A DNA stretch of 64,000 nucleotides, taken from positions 5,551,966-5,615,965 of the forward strand of contig OX638352.1 in NCBI GenBank assembly GCA_951813545.1. The letters are read 5' to 3'. Source of the DNA: an uncultured Poribacteria bacterium (GTDB lineage Bacteria > Poribacteria > WGA-4E > WGA-3G). Numbering within the stretch: the first letter of the stretch is position 1; each line of letters opens with the position of its first letter. Shown piece by piece: positions 8,915 through 16,291 of this stretch. The notes below the pieces were generated by a model that was not told the DNA's origin, searched no databases, and was given only the letters and a program-made list of their open reading frames with translations. Made by a program: the position numbers and the translations under genes.

Positions 8915-9022
8915 GCCAAGATATGCGATAGATTACTGTAGTCAACGGTTTAACCTGTGGAGTGGACGTTTGGTATACGCTTCGCACAAGCCCAAGTCTT
9001 TACACTTGGGTAGTTGACACTA
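8915..9022 (-). ncRNA. Candidate omega-RNA region of isrB
   Basis: In IscB/IsrB elements the guide RNA is encoded upstream of the nuclease gene with the guide at its 5' end. The only upstream space inside this element is the about 108 bp between the isrB start and the inferred right end. On the minus strand it begins with the stem CCCAAG/CTTGGG (9010-8992). The region is shorter than described IsrB omega-RNAs (about 300 nt), so the RNA would have to be compact or extend into isrB. The guide would come from the minus strand just right of 9022. Presence and limits are inferred from position only. Confidence 0.35.
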
Positions 9023-9035
9023 GATTCCTCTCTCT

Positions 9036-9078
9036 TATAATGATGTGCCAGTGTGCCAACTTTGACGAAATCATTATA
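9036..9078. promoter_or_regulatory. Inverted repeat with face-to-face -10-like boxes
   Basis: TATAATGAT (9036-9044) and its exact complement ATCATTATA (9070-9078) flank 25 bp that contain GTGCCA and GTGTGCCA. Each arm carries TATAAT, one reading on each strand. The minus-strand TATAAT (9073-9078) would face the displaced S10 leader. The arrangement could be an operator or overlapping promoters; no -35 match is convincing. Confidence 0.35.
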
Positions 9079-9148
9079 GCACATTTCGCAAAAACAGGGT
9101 GTCGAAAATGTATCTCTTGGTAATGAAGTCTCACACAACGCAAAAGAT

Positions 9149-9176
9149 TTGACATAATTGCGAAATATGCTAAACT
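9149..9176 (+). promoter_or_regulatory. Sigma-70-type promoter for the 9197 gene
   Basis: A consensus TTGACA (9149-9154) is followed after 16 bp by TAAACT (9171-9176), which lies 20 bp upstream of the ATG at 9197. Strong -35, moderate -10. Confidence 0.55.
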
Positions 9177-9196
9177 CTATACAAAGGAGACCCACA

Positions 9197-10252
9197 ATGA
9201 AAAAACCGATTCGCTTAGGACTGATTGGTTGTGGCGGGATTGTGCAAATTACACATGCCCGCGCTTATCGCGCCCTCGCAGACACCGTTCAGGTAGCTGC
9301 GCTCGCAGATGTCGTTCCCGAAAACCTGAAAAAAGTCGGAGAGCTGTTTAATGTCCCCGCGGAAAAGCAATATACGAATTATCAAGAGATGTTGGAACAC
9401 GCTGGAATCGATGTGGTGACGATTGCCACACCGCACTCATTTCACGCCGAGCAGGTCACCGAAGCCGCAAACGCAGGCGTGGCGGTCATCTCTGAAAAAC
9501 CGATGGCGACGACGCTGGAAGAAGCGGACACAATTATGGAGGCAGTTCGCCTTAACGGTGTGCCTTACACGGTGGTGCACAACTATATCTTCACTGCGGG
9601 AATGCGAGTGGCAATGACGGAGCTGGATGCCCTCGGTGAATCTCATTTCGGGCGGAGCGTAGGGATGGGGTTGAAGCCTGCAGACTTTTCAGCGGATCAC
9701 CCAACGCCTGCATTCGCGTGGCGCGCCAGCAAAGCGAAAGGCGGTGGCTGTATCATCGACACGAGTTACCATGAAATCTACTCCGTCTGTACACTGATGC
9801 AATCCCCGGTACGTTATGTTGAGGCACGGGTTCAAACACTACGGCTTGACATTGACGTTGATGACATCGCCATGCTGCTGTGTGAGCACGAAAACGGTGC
9901 TGTTACGACGGTCTCAGGGGCATGGTGCGTGCCCGGTACCGATTCCGGCTGGTGCGAGATGCATGCTGAAAATGGTTCTCTACGGGTCAATCATCGGCAC
10001 AACGTGGCGAACGCGCTCCGTCGCTTCACGAGAGCAGATGGATGGAAGGAGTTGGAACTCGCTGGGTTTAACGAAGCAGAGCGCACGGATGCAAGCGGAC
10101 ATGCCCGCTATTTCAAAGAGACCTTCAATGCGCTTGCTGCGAACACAACACTGCCGGTGCCTGCAGAGAAGGCGTATCATAACCTTGCGATTATTGAAGC
10201 AGCACGTAAAGCCACGACGGAACGCCGCGCCATTGAAATTCCGTCACCATAG
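9197..10252 (+). CDS. Gfo/Idh/MocA family oxidoreductase
   Basis: 351-residue NAD(P)-dependent dehydrogenase-like protein. The Rossmann motif is RLGLIGCGGIVQITHARAY, SEKPMATTLEEA is the EKP signature and GGGCIIDTSYHEIYSVCTL contains the substrate-domain His of the family. The start at 9197 is chosen because AAAGGAG lies 7 nt upstream; an in-frame ATG at 9158 has no RBS and falls within the predicted promoter. It is followed 16 bp later by a small membrane-protein gene on the same strand. It is separated from the isrB element by about 170 bp holding the inverted repeat at 9036. Substrate unknown. Confidence 0.92.
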   Translation: MKKPIRLGLIGCGGIVQITHARAYRALADTVQVAALADVVPENLKKVGELFNVPAEKQYTNYQEMLEHAGIDVVTIATPHSFHAEQVTEAANAGVAVISEKPMATTLEEADTIMEAVRLNGVPYTVVHNYIFTAGMRVAMTELDALGESHFGRSVGMGLKPADFSADHPTPAFAWRASKAKGGGCIIDTSYHEIYSVCTLMQSPVRYVEARVQTLRLDIDVDDIAMLLCEHENGAVTTVSGAWCVPGTDSGWCEMHAENGSLRVNHRHNVANALRRFTRADGWKELELAGFNEAERTDASGHARYFKETFNALAANTTLPVPAEKAYHNLAIIEAARKATTERRAIEIPSP

Positions 10253-10268
10253 GGACAAAGGAACTGAG

Positions 10269-10700
10269 ATGAAAAGAGGTCTGCTATTCCACACTTTGGT
10301 TGTTTTGACGTTAGGCCTGAGTTTGAACAGGTCCTTGCGCTGTTTAGCACAGCAAAACACGGTGGCTCTTGATGCAAAATCGGACGCTGAATATGATGCC
10401 GAAGACGACGTGAATACAACGTTGTGGCTTGCTGCCGGTGGGATTTTGGGTGTGGTGGGTAATCTTCCGCTTGGTGCTGTCGCTATCGGCGGTGCTTACC
10501 TTTACCAACCTGTTCCGCGAGCGGAACGGCTTCTCGGTAAACCGGCAGCATACGTCAGTGCTTACACAGATGCTTACAAGGCAAGCTCACGCAACCTGAG
10601 ATTGAACGCTGCCGCAAAGGGTGCACTCGGCGGTGCGACTGTGTTCTGCTTATTAGGGACGCTTAAGATAAAACCGTGGGCAGATTTTGTTGTGTGGTAA
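10269..10700 (+). CDS. Small predicted membrane/secreted protein of unknown function
   Basis: 144 residues. Begins with a hydrophobic leader (MKRGLLFHTLVVLTLGLSLNRSLRCLA) that could be a signal peptide, then an acidic patch rich in Asp/Ala (DAKSDAEYDAEDDVN). Two hydrophobic segments follow (LWLAAGGILGVVGNLPLGAVAIGGAYLY and GALGGATVFCLLGTL). ATG at 10269 is preceded by AAAGGAACTG. The reading frame is open far upstream, but that part is the opposite-frame shadow of the oxidoreductase. I do not recognise a family. It probably forms a two-gene unit with the gene before it. Confidence 0.6.
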   Translation: MKRGLLFHTLVVLTLGLSLNRSLRCLAQQNTVALDAKSDAEYDAEDDVNTTLWLAAGGILGVVGNLPLGAVAIGGAYLYQPVPRAERLLGKPAAYVSAYTDAYKASSRNLRLNAAAKGALGGATVFCLLGTLKIKPWADFVVW

Positions 10701-10723
10701 TGTAAAGCTAAGTTTGAAGCAAC

Positions 10724-10955
10724 GTAGGTTGGGTTGAACGGAACCGACTAAAAATCGCAGAAAGAATACACTTTCAAAGTCCATCAAGAAACCTAAAATC
10801 ACCCAAATACGAGTGAAACCCAACACATTCTCACACTACGACGTTCAAATTGTTGGGTTTCGCTACATCCATCTACACCAATGAGTCATCAAAGAGCGGA
10901 AGCCTCTGTATAAATAGGATGGGTTTTTGTCTTTTACTGCTCAACCCAACCTATG
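10724..10955. repeat. Repeat bounded by GTAGGTTGGGTTGA inverted ends
   Basis: A 232-bp intergenic segment starts with GTAGGTTGGGTTGA (10724-10737) and ends with TCAACCCAACCTAT (10941-10954). Inner copies GAAACCCAAC and GTTGGGTTTC make a second pair. It fills the gap between a plus-strand and a minus-strand gene that converge, so the transcribed RNA could fold and act as a bidirectional terminator. Confidence 0.65.
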
Positions 10956-10989
10956 CGCTTCAGTCGAACTCACGTTAAAATAGCACACA

Positions 10990-12111
10990 CTATCCACGCA
11001 AGAGATGCCGCAACGCGTTTGCGATGATATCCTCTTCTCCCGCATTCAGAGTATAGGCACTAATCACAATGGTCTCTTTGCCCTGCGTGTTCACCTTGAT
11101 ACGCGGCGTGCCAGCATCCAATTCGTGTGCGACCTGTGCAGCATCCTTGCCGCTTTTGGCAGTATCAAAAGTCACATGTAGATTTGACAAGGTATGGCTC
11201 TTTTCTTGGTAATGGACTTCGCACGACACACCATCAAGATTTTCGAGGTTTTCCGAAAGCACAGCATATCTTCCGTCCTGCTCTTTTGACCGTGCTTCAT
11301 GGTTTGTCGATAACCAGATGTCAATGGCAGTCACCAACCCGATAATCTCCTGCCGGTCTACCTTCATACCACGCCCAACAGGTCTCGGTCCGATGAACCC
11401 GTGTTTCCGCACGACTTCAATGAGATCCTTCCTTCCACAGACGAACCCTGTAGAGTGCGGCGCGTTGAAATACTTGCCACCGAAGCAAACGAGGTCGGCA
11501 GATTGGGCGTTCCGATAGAAGTACTCAAGCGGATAGATTTGAGAGGCAGCATCAGCAATCAGTGGCAAGCCGTGCGCATGCGCAATCCCAATCGCCTCCT
11601 TTAGTGGAACAGCGTTCCTTTGATTGGGTTGGATGAGATACGCGACTGCGGCTGTGTTCTCGCCGATAGCACTCTCTAACATCTCCGCGGTGCAGCCGTT
11701 TTCGTCACCCACAGATATGAGTTTACTCCCCGGAATTGTAAACGCCCGGTCGTAGGAGTAGTGTTGCATCTTCTGAAAAACGATTTCGTCCTTCAGTCCG
11801 GTGGTATCTGGAAGTTGTGCGCACTTGTCAGGATCGTTTCCAGTCATGACCGCTGCGGATGCCAAGACGAGTGCGGCATAGCACCCAGCAGTGACATAAG
11901 CGTCCTCAACCCCCAACTGCTCAGCGATGAATTGCCCCGATTTTTCGAGCAATTCTTCCATTTCAACGTAGCTTTCATCTGCTTGGCGCATTGCGTCTCG
12001 GACGGTTGCAGAGGGTGTAGAACCGCCGCGGACAGTCTGGTTGCCGGTCGCATTAATGACGGGGCGTGCGCCGAGTTTTTTGTAGATGTTTCCCCAACCT
12101 GTATTCGCCAT
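10990..12111 (-). CDS. SelA-like PLP-dependent enzyme (DgaE/aminotransferase class V fold)
   Basis: 373-residue fold-type-I PLP enzyme of the group annotated as L-seryl-tRNA(Sec) selenium transferase-like or D-glucosaminate-6-phosphate ammonia-lyase. N-terminus GARPVINATGNQTVRGGSTPS is typical. The glycine/aromatic cofactor loop is TAGCYAALVLASAA, the Asp that binds the pyridine nitrogen is in LIADAASQ, and the Schiff-base Lys is in VCFGGKYFNAPHSTG. ATG at 12111 has AAGGAGA 8 nt upstream. True SelA is longer (about 460 residues) and no selenocysteine genes are nearby, so a sugar-acid ammonia-lyase or related catabolic enzyme is more likely. Exact reaction unknown. Confidence 0.82.
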   Translation of the reverse strand: MANTGWGNIYKKLGARPVINATGNQTVRGGSTPSATVRDAMRQADESYVEMEELLEKSGQFIAEQLGVEDAYVTAGCYAALVLASAAVMTGNDPDKCAQLPDTTGLKDEIVFQKMQHYSYDRAFTIPGSKLISVGDENGCTAEMLESAIGENTAAVAYLIQPNQRNAVPLKEAIGIAHAHGLPLIADAASQIYPLEYFYRNAQSADLVCFGGKYFNAPHSTGFVCGRKDLIEVVRKHGFIGPRPVGRGMKVDRQEIIGLVTAIDIWLSTNHEARSKEQDGRYAVLSENLENLDGVSCEVHYQEKSHTLSNLHVTFDTAKSGKDAAQVAHELDAGTPRIKVNTQGKETIVISAYTLNAGEEDIIANALRHLLRG

Positions 12112-12304
12112 GAGACAGTCTCCTTGCGTAGAGTTTCTCTATAACTCAAATGAGAAAGCGTTAACGGTTTCGGATAAGGAATCTAAGCGTACTCTAACAA
12201 GAAAAATAGAATGCGTCAACCAATTTCTACTGTAGGGGATATAAATATTTCGGCAATGTTCCGTTATAGAGGCGATTTTTACCCCCACAGATCCTTCGTC
12301 AATA

Positions 12305-12440
12305 CGCATAGCACTCCGCTGGAGTGCCTCTACGAATAATGATTTCTATAGACATATCACGCCTCTGGCGTGAAGAAGTCTTTATCTGTAAAGAGACATC
12401 TTTGCTCCAGCGGAGCAACATGTCTATAGATAAAGACGGA
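12305..12440. repeat. Cluster of small CTCC(A/G)GCGGAG-type palindromes
   Basis: Within the 430-bp gap 12112-12543 there are at least three palindromes: GCACTCCGCTGGAGTGC (12311-12327), TCACGCCTCTGGCGTGA (about 12357-12373) and TTGCTCCAGCGGAGCAA (about 12401-12417). TATAGACAT lies next to the second and its complement ATGTCTATAG next to the third. The same family occurs at 19.1 and 39.0 kb. Nothing else is seen in this gap. Confidence 0.75.
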
Positions 12441-12543
12441 TCACCTTCTCGCACTTTCTTCGGCTTGCTATGTAAAAAGCATTAGAAAATGATGTGGCGA
12501 ATTTAGCGTTAAAAACTTTACACACCCTCTGTCATGTCCACAT

Positions 12544-13500
12544 TTAGAGAATCGTCAATTCATCCTCTTCACCACTCTCGTCTAAGACAATCTCTAACTC
12601 CTTCGCGACTTCGCCGAACGCTTCGGATTGTGGTGATTCTGGATGTCCAGCGACAATCGGCACGCCGATGTCACCCGCAGTACAGACCTCAGCATCAAGT
12701 GGAATCTGCCCCAAGAACGCCACGCCGAATCGTTCGCTGGTGTTTTTCCCACCATCTGCCCTAAAAATCTCTGTTTTTTCATTGCAGTGTGGACAGAGAA
12801 AATAGCTCATGTTTTCAATAATACCGAGGATAGGAACACCGAGGCGTTCAAACATCGCGACACCGCGTCGAACATCGGCGAGGGCAACATCTTGTGGGGT
12901 CGTAACAATGAGTGCGCCAGTGAGTGGAAGTGCCTGCGTTAGAGAGAGCGCAACATCGCCGGTCCCTGGTGGGAGATCAATGATCAGATAATCGAGTTCA
13001 CCCCAGTCTACGTCACCGAGAAGTTGACGGATGGCACCGTGTAACATCGGTCCTCGCCAGATCATCGCCTGCTCTTCTGGCACCATAAATCCGATTGACA
13101 TGAGTTTAATGTCGTGCCGAACGAGCGGAATAATCTTACGTTCTGGGCTGGTCTTCGGCTGTTCTTGAATCCCCATCATTGTTGGGATACTGGGACCGTA
13201 GGCATCTGCATCCAGCAAGCCGACTGTGCTCCCTGCATTCGCCAAGGAGATCGCGAGGTTGGTGGCGACCGTAGATTTTCCTACGCCGCCCTTTCCACTG
13301 GCAACCGCGATTTTATATTTGATATTTGGTAACGTTATATTCTGTTGTTGCTGCTGTGGCTGTTGCGGTGGTCTCTGTTGTTGGGGTTGCCGTCCAGAAA
13401 TCTGTGAGCCGCTGATGACCTGAAGGTCGGGATGTTCTTTCGTCTCAGAACTGGGCTGAGGTTTTGGCTTTTCTTTCTCGCCTTTTTTTAAAAATCTCAT
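12544..13500 (-). CDS. mrp: Mrp/NBP35-type P-loop ATPase (iron-sulfur carrier)
   Basis: 318 residues. The deviant Walker A KGGVGKST follows VASG, then LLDADAYGPSIPTMMG, GPMLHGAIRQLLGDVDWGELDYLIIDLPPGTGD and the C-terminal CPHCNEKTEIF with the CxxC that bridges an Fe-S cluster in Mrp/ApbC dimers. The N-terminal 50 residues are a Lys/Glu then Gln/Pro-rich linker (QPQQQRPPQQPQQQQQ) in place of the usual MIP18/DUF59 domain, so this is a short form. ATG at 13500 with AGGAG 7 nt upstream. Role by family: assembly or delivery of Fe-S clusters, relevant to the Fe-S enzymes at 43-47 kb. Confidence 0.92.
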   Translation of the reverse strand: MRFLKKGEKEKPKPQPSSETKEHPDLQVISGSQISGRQPQQQRPPQQPQQQQQNITLPNIKYKIAVASGKGGVGKSTVATNLAISLANAGSTVGLLDADAYGPSIPTMMGIQEQPKTSPERKIIPLVRHDIKLMSIGFMVPEEQAMIWRGPMLHGAIRQLLGDVDWGELDYLIIDLPPGTGDVALSLTQALPLTGALIVTTPQDVALADVRRGVAMFERLGVPILGIIENMSYFLCPHCNEKTEIFRADGGKNTSERFGVAFLGQIPLDAEVCTAGDIGVPIVAGHPESPQSEAFGEVAKELEIVLDESGEEDELTIL

Positions 13501-13667
13501 ATCTATTCTCCTAATTGATTCGATTTTATTGACAATGTTACAAATCTCGCCAGTGGAATTGCGCTGTGTTTAGATGTTACGACACAACACAAAATAGTTT
13601 AACATTTTTTCTCACAATTTTGTATAATATGTACACCAAAAAGTGAGCGATTCCAAGACTGACCGAT

Positions 13668-13810
13668 TTATAGTAAAACCCGAAAATAAGAGGGCACTTT
13701 GGAAAACACAAAACACCTCACCACCGCTGGCGAGGGGGTTTTTGCTTGGGTGTTTCCGCTAGTATCCTCGCCTCTTTGGAGTGTCTAATTAATTCTAAAC
13801 TTTACTATAA
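13668..13810. repeat. MITE copy 1 (TTATAGTAAAACC ends)
   Basis: 143 bp starting TTATAGTAAAACC (13668) and ending TTTACTATAA (13801-13810). It contains CACCTCACCACCGCTGGCGAG and later TATCCTCGCC, the core motifs of the family. It lies upstream of the ThuA gene, in the 358-bp gap 13501-13858. Its left half (AAAATAAGAGGGCACTTTGG and onward) is nearly identical, in inverse orientation, to the copy at 42.2 kb. Confidence 0.75.
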
Positions 13811-13858
13811 TCAAGCCCAATACGATCTCGCGTATCACAATATCACAAAGGAGTTTTT

Positions 13859-14524
13859 ATGAACATTCTGATGTTACGCCATTCCGCTGGCTTCGAGCAT
13901 ACCTACCTGCCGAATGCAGAGGTTACACTGAAGGAGATTGGCGCAGCAAACGGTTGGAACGTCACCACAACACACCGATGCGACCGGATTACGGCTGAAA
14001 ACCTCGAAAATCAAGACATCCTCGCGTTCGCAACGACGGGTAACTTGCCCTTCGACGCTGCTCAAAAAGAGGCACTGTTGAGCTTCGTGCGCAACGGAAA
14101 AGCGTTTTTCGGCATTCATAACGCAACAGATACATGTTACGATTGGCCCGAATACGGCGAGATGCTCGGTGGTTATTTCGCCGGACATCCGTGGCACGAA
14201 GAAGTCAACGTCATCGTTGAAGATAGTGACCACCCGGCAACTCGTATGCTGGGAAGCAGTTTCAAAGTTGTTGACGAAATCTACACGTTTAAAGAGTGGG
14301 ATCGCTCTAAAACACACGTGCTGATGCGTTTAGACAACGACTCCATCGATATCTCCCGCGGTAACCGTGAGGACCACGATTACGCGCTCGGCTGGTGCCA
14401 CACCTACGGCAAGGGACGCGTGATGTACACCGCATTGGGCCACCCTGACGCGCTCTGGAGCGAAAAATGGTTCCATGAACACATCATCGGATGTATTAAA
14501 TGGGCAGCGGGGTTGGAAGATTAA
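13859..14524 (+). CDS. ThuA domain protein
   Basis: 221 residues with the class-I glutamine-amidotransferase-like fold of ThuA (trehalose utilisation) proteins. Seen: NILMLRHSAGFEHTYL at the N-terminus, GKAFFGIHNATDTCYDWPEYGEMLGGYFAGHPWHEE in the centre and YALGWCHTYGKGRVMYTALGH near the C-terminus. This last is the family signature. ATG at 13859 follows AAAGGAG by 6 nt. No signal peptide. ThuA proteins are linked to oxidation of disaccharides, often next to Gfo/Idh dehydrogenases; one follows at 14723 on the other strand. Flanked on both sides by MITE copies in the same orientation. Confidence 0.88.
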   Translation: MNILMLRHSAGFEHTYLPNAEVTLKEIGAANGWNVTTTHRCDRITAENLENQDILAFATTGNLPFDAAQKEALLSFVRNGKAFFGIHNATDTCYDWPEYGEMLGGYFAGHPWHEEVNVIVEDSDHPATRMLGSSFKVVDEIYTFKEWDRSKTHVLMRLDNDSIDISRGNREDHDYALGWCHTYGKGRVMYTALGHPDALWSEKWFHEHIIGCIKWAAGLED

Positions 14525-14574
14525 CCAGCAGTCAGTGGTCAGCCATCAGCGATCAGATTTTTAGACATCAACCA

Positions 14575-14718
14575 TTATAGTAAAATCCAAAAATACGTTT
14601 ACAGTTCGTCAGGAAACAAACACCTCACCACTGCTGGCGAGAGAGTTTTTGCTGGTGTATTTCCCATAGTATCCTCGCCCTTGCGTCGGTGTATAGGTAA
14701 TTACGGGTTTTACTATAA
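14575..14718. repeat. MITE copy 2 (TTATAGTAAAATCC ends)
   Basis: 144 bp from TTATAGTAAAATCC (14575) to GGGTTTTACTATAA (ending 14718). Internal CACCTCACCACTGCTGGCGAG and GTATCCTCGCCC align with copy 1 at 13668 in the same orientation. It lies between the stops of two convergent genes, 4 bp from the stop of the gene at 14723, so it may also serve as terminator. An AGTCAGTGGTCAGCCATCAGC stretch (a separate repeat family) precedes it. Confidence 0.75.
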
Positions 14719-14722
14719 TGGG

Positions 14723-15724
14723 TTAACTCGGTATAACGCCCGTAGCCCGCAGAAGCGTTTCCTGCACCAGCAACTCATGTGATACTGGACGATCCGGTGG
14801 TTGGGCCCCTGCAATGGTCCCTAAAAACGCGTCAAGTTCAAGTTCATAGGTGCGTTGACGACTTTCACCATCTATCTCGACAATCTGTTCACCTTCCGAA
14901 TATCCACCTTTCTCTGTGTTTAAACAGAGACGAATCTTCAACCCCGGCTCAAAAGGTTCCACGATAATGGCACTCCCTTCACTCCCATAGACTTCAAAAC
15001 GGCGCGCAACCGGTCTCGGTTCCAAAGCAGAGATCGAGATGAACGCCATCGCTTTCTCAAATTCATACACAGTCAGGGTATTATCCTTGAAAGGTTCAAC
15101 CGAATCGCCGTCGTTTCGGAGGAAAGAGGTCACCTTCTCCGGCGGTCCGAGGAGCCAGAGCACTTGGTCAAGCACGTGTCCACCCAGATCGAAAAAGATA
15201 CCGCCGATGTGATGGCTGGGACGTGTGCGCGACTCGTGAGAAATATTGGTTGACATGTGAGCGCGAACGGAAAAAACATCTCCCAAAAAACCGGATTTCA
15301 CCCACTCTGCAACCTGCTTAAAGGCAGAGTGATACCTTAGCATATATCCCATCTGTACGTGTAAGGACTTTTCTTGGGCGGTATTAATAACGCGCTGCCA
15401 CTGCTCCCAGTTCTCGCCAGCAGGTTTGTCGTACCAGACGTGTTTGCCCGCGTTTACAATCTGTTCGGTCTGATCCAAACTTTCGGCGTTGTTGCCTTCT
15501 GAAGCAACTGCAACAATAGTCTCATCGCTGAGCATCTCCGCAGCATCCGCAAACCAGTGAACATCGGCAAATGTCCCTTCGCCATTTTGAAGTTTCTCGC
15601 GTTGTTGTGCGTCGGGTTCAAATACACCTGCGACTTCAACATCGGGATTCACAAGCATTGCCTGCATTTTGCCACGTGCGTGTCCGTGTTTCGTTCCGTA
15701 TTGTGCCATCCGTACTTTCGCCAT
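14723..15724 (-). CDS. Gfo/Idh/MocA family oxidoreductase
   Basis: 333 residues. The N-terminus KVRMAQYGTKHGHARGKMQAML is an unusual Rossmann start lacking GxGxxG. WYDKPAGENWEQWQ is a variant of the EKP motif with Asp instead of Glu. GGIFFDLGGHVLDQVLWLLG carries the DxGxHxxD active-site pattern. ATG at 15724, RBS GGAGATG. The C-terminal half is the usual beta-sheet substrate domain. Substrate unknown; the neighbouring ThuA gene suggests sugar oxidation. Confidence 0.88.
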   Translation of the reverse strand: MAKVRMAQYGTKHGHARGKMQAMLVNPDVEVAGVFEPDAQQREKLQNGEGTFADVHWFADAAEMLSDETIVAVASEGNNAESLDQTEQIVNAGKHVWYDKPAGENWEQWQRVINTAQEKSLHVQMGYMLRYHSAFKQVAEWVKSGFLGDVFSVRAHMSTNISHESRTRPSHHIGGIFFDLGGHVLDQVLWLLGPPEKVTSFLRNDGDSVEPFKDNTLTVYEFEKAMAFISISALEPRPVARRFEVYGSEGSAIIVEPFEPGLKIRLCLNTEKGGYSEGEQIVEIDGESRQRTYELELDAFLGTIAGAQPPDRPVSHELLVQETLLRATGVIPS

Positions 15725-16291
15725 AGTTCATCTCCAAAATCTGAAATTTGCAAAGTCGTGTTGTATGGCTATTATACGGACATCAGATTGAGTGTCAAGG
15801 AAATATTCAGCGTTTAAATATTTTGCTGAAAAGTGGCTGCGTGATCTTACTCGCGGCATATCTTACTTTTTCTGTTTTATGATGTCTTCTGTCGTCTTTC
15901 TACACGCCTATCCAGGACAAAGGCAACACCTGCTAAAACTATCTCTGCAGACAGCATCCAGACTCGACACAGCAGCGCAACGAATGTTGCTTGCGGTGGT
16001 GGCATATAGTTTGCTAATAATAACGTGAGTTTGAAAAAAAATAAAAAAATTTGTTTTTTTGACCTTAAATGCACCCTTTTTGCAATAAAGTGTGTCTTTT
16101 AATTAAAAAGGGCAGCATAATGTTCTTAAGTATGGTATACGTACGCTGGTACCATCACATACTGGGCATATTTTAGTAGGTTTCATGAACTTGAGGTAGG
16201 GTTGATATCCTGAGAATCTGTACATTTTGCCACCGAGAAGCATATCACCCGTAACTCAAACTCAACCTATAGTATAGTACGGAGAATTCTG
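15725..16291. other. 567-bp gap with no gene seen
   Basis: The stretch between two divergent genes is AT-rich near 16030-16110 (runs of A and T). It has no convincing coding frame, RNA gene or repeat. The sigma-factor gene's RBS (ACGGAG) is at its right end. A possible 12-bp complement of a sequence beyond that gene is discussed under rejected items. Confidence 0.6.

Larger units (their letters stand above)
7765..9022 (-). mobile_element. isrB-carrying IS200/IS605-like element (no tnpA)
   Basis: About 1.26-kb element carrying only isrB. On the + strand its left end reads TCTAATCTTC (7761-7770) followed by a two-storey hairpin: GGGCA/TGCCC outer stem around AAACCC...CTTTAGGTTTGGG. The same TCTAATCTTC and the same inner hairpin, with a different but still pairing outer stem, form the left end of the tnpA-tnpB element at 53.9 kb. 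The right end has the hairpin CCCAAGTCTTTACACTTGGG (8992-9010). Boundaries after TCTA (7764) and after CACTA (9022) are inferred by comparison and by restoring the S10 leader. The isrB gene runs from right end to left end, the geometry expected if its omega-RNA guide is copied from flanking DNA beyond 9022. Confidence 0.72.

Noticed and set aside
15792-16028. Plus-strand 78-codon frame
   Set aside because: No RBS, no family resemblance, and it starts inside the divergent intergenic region.
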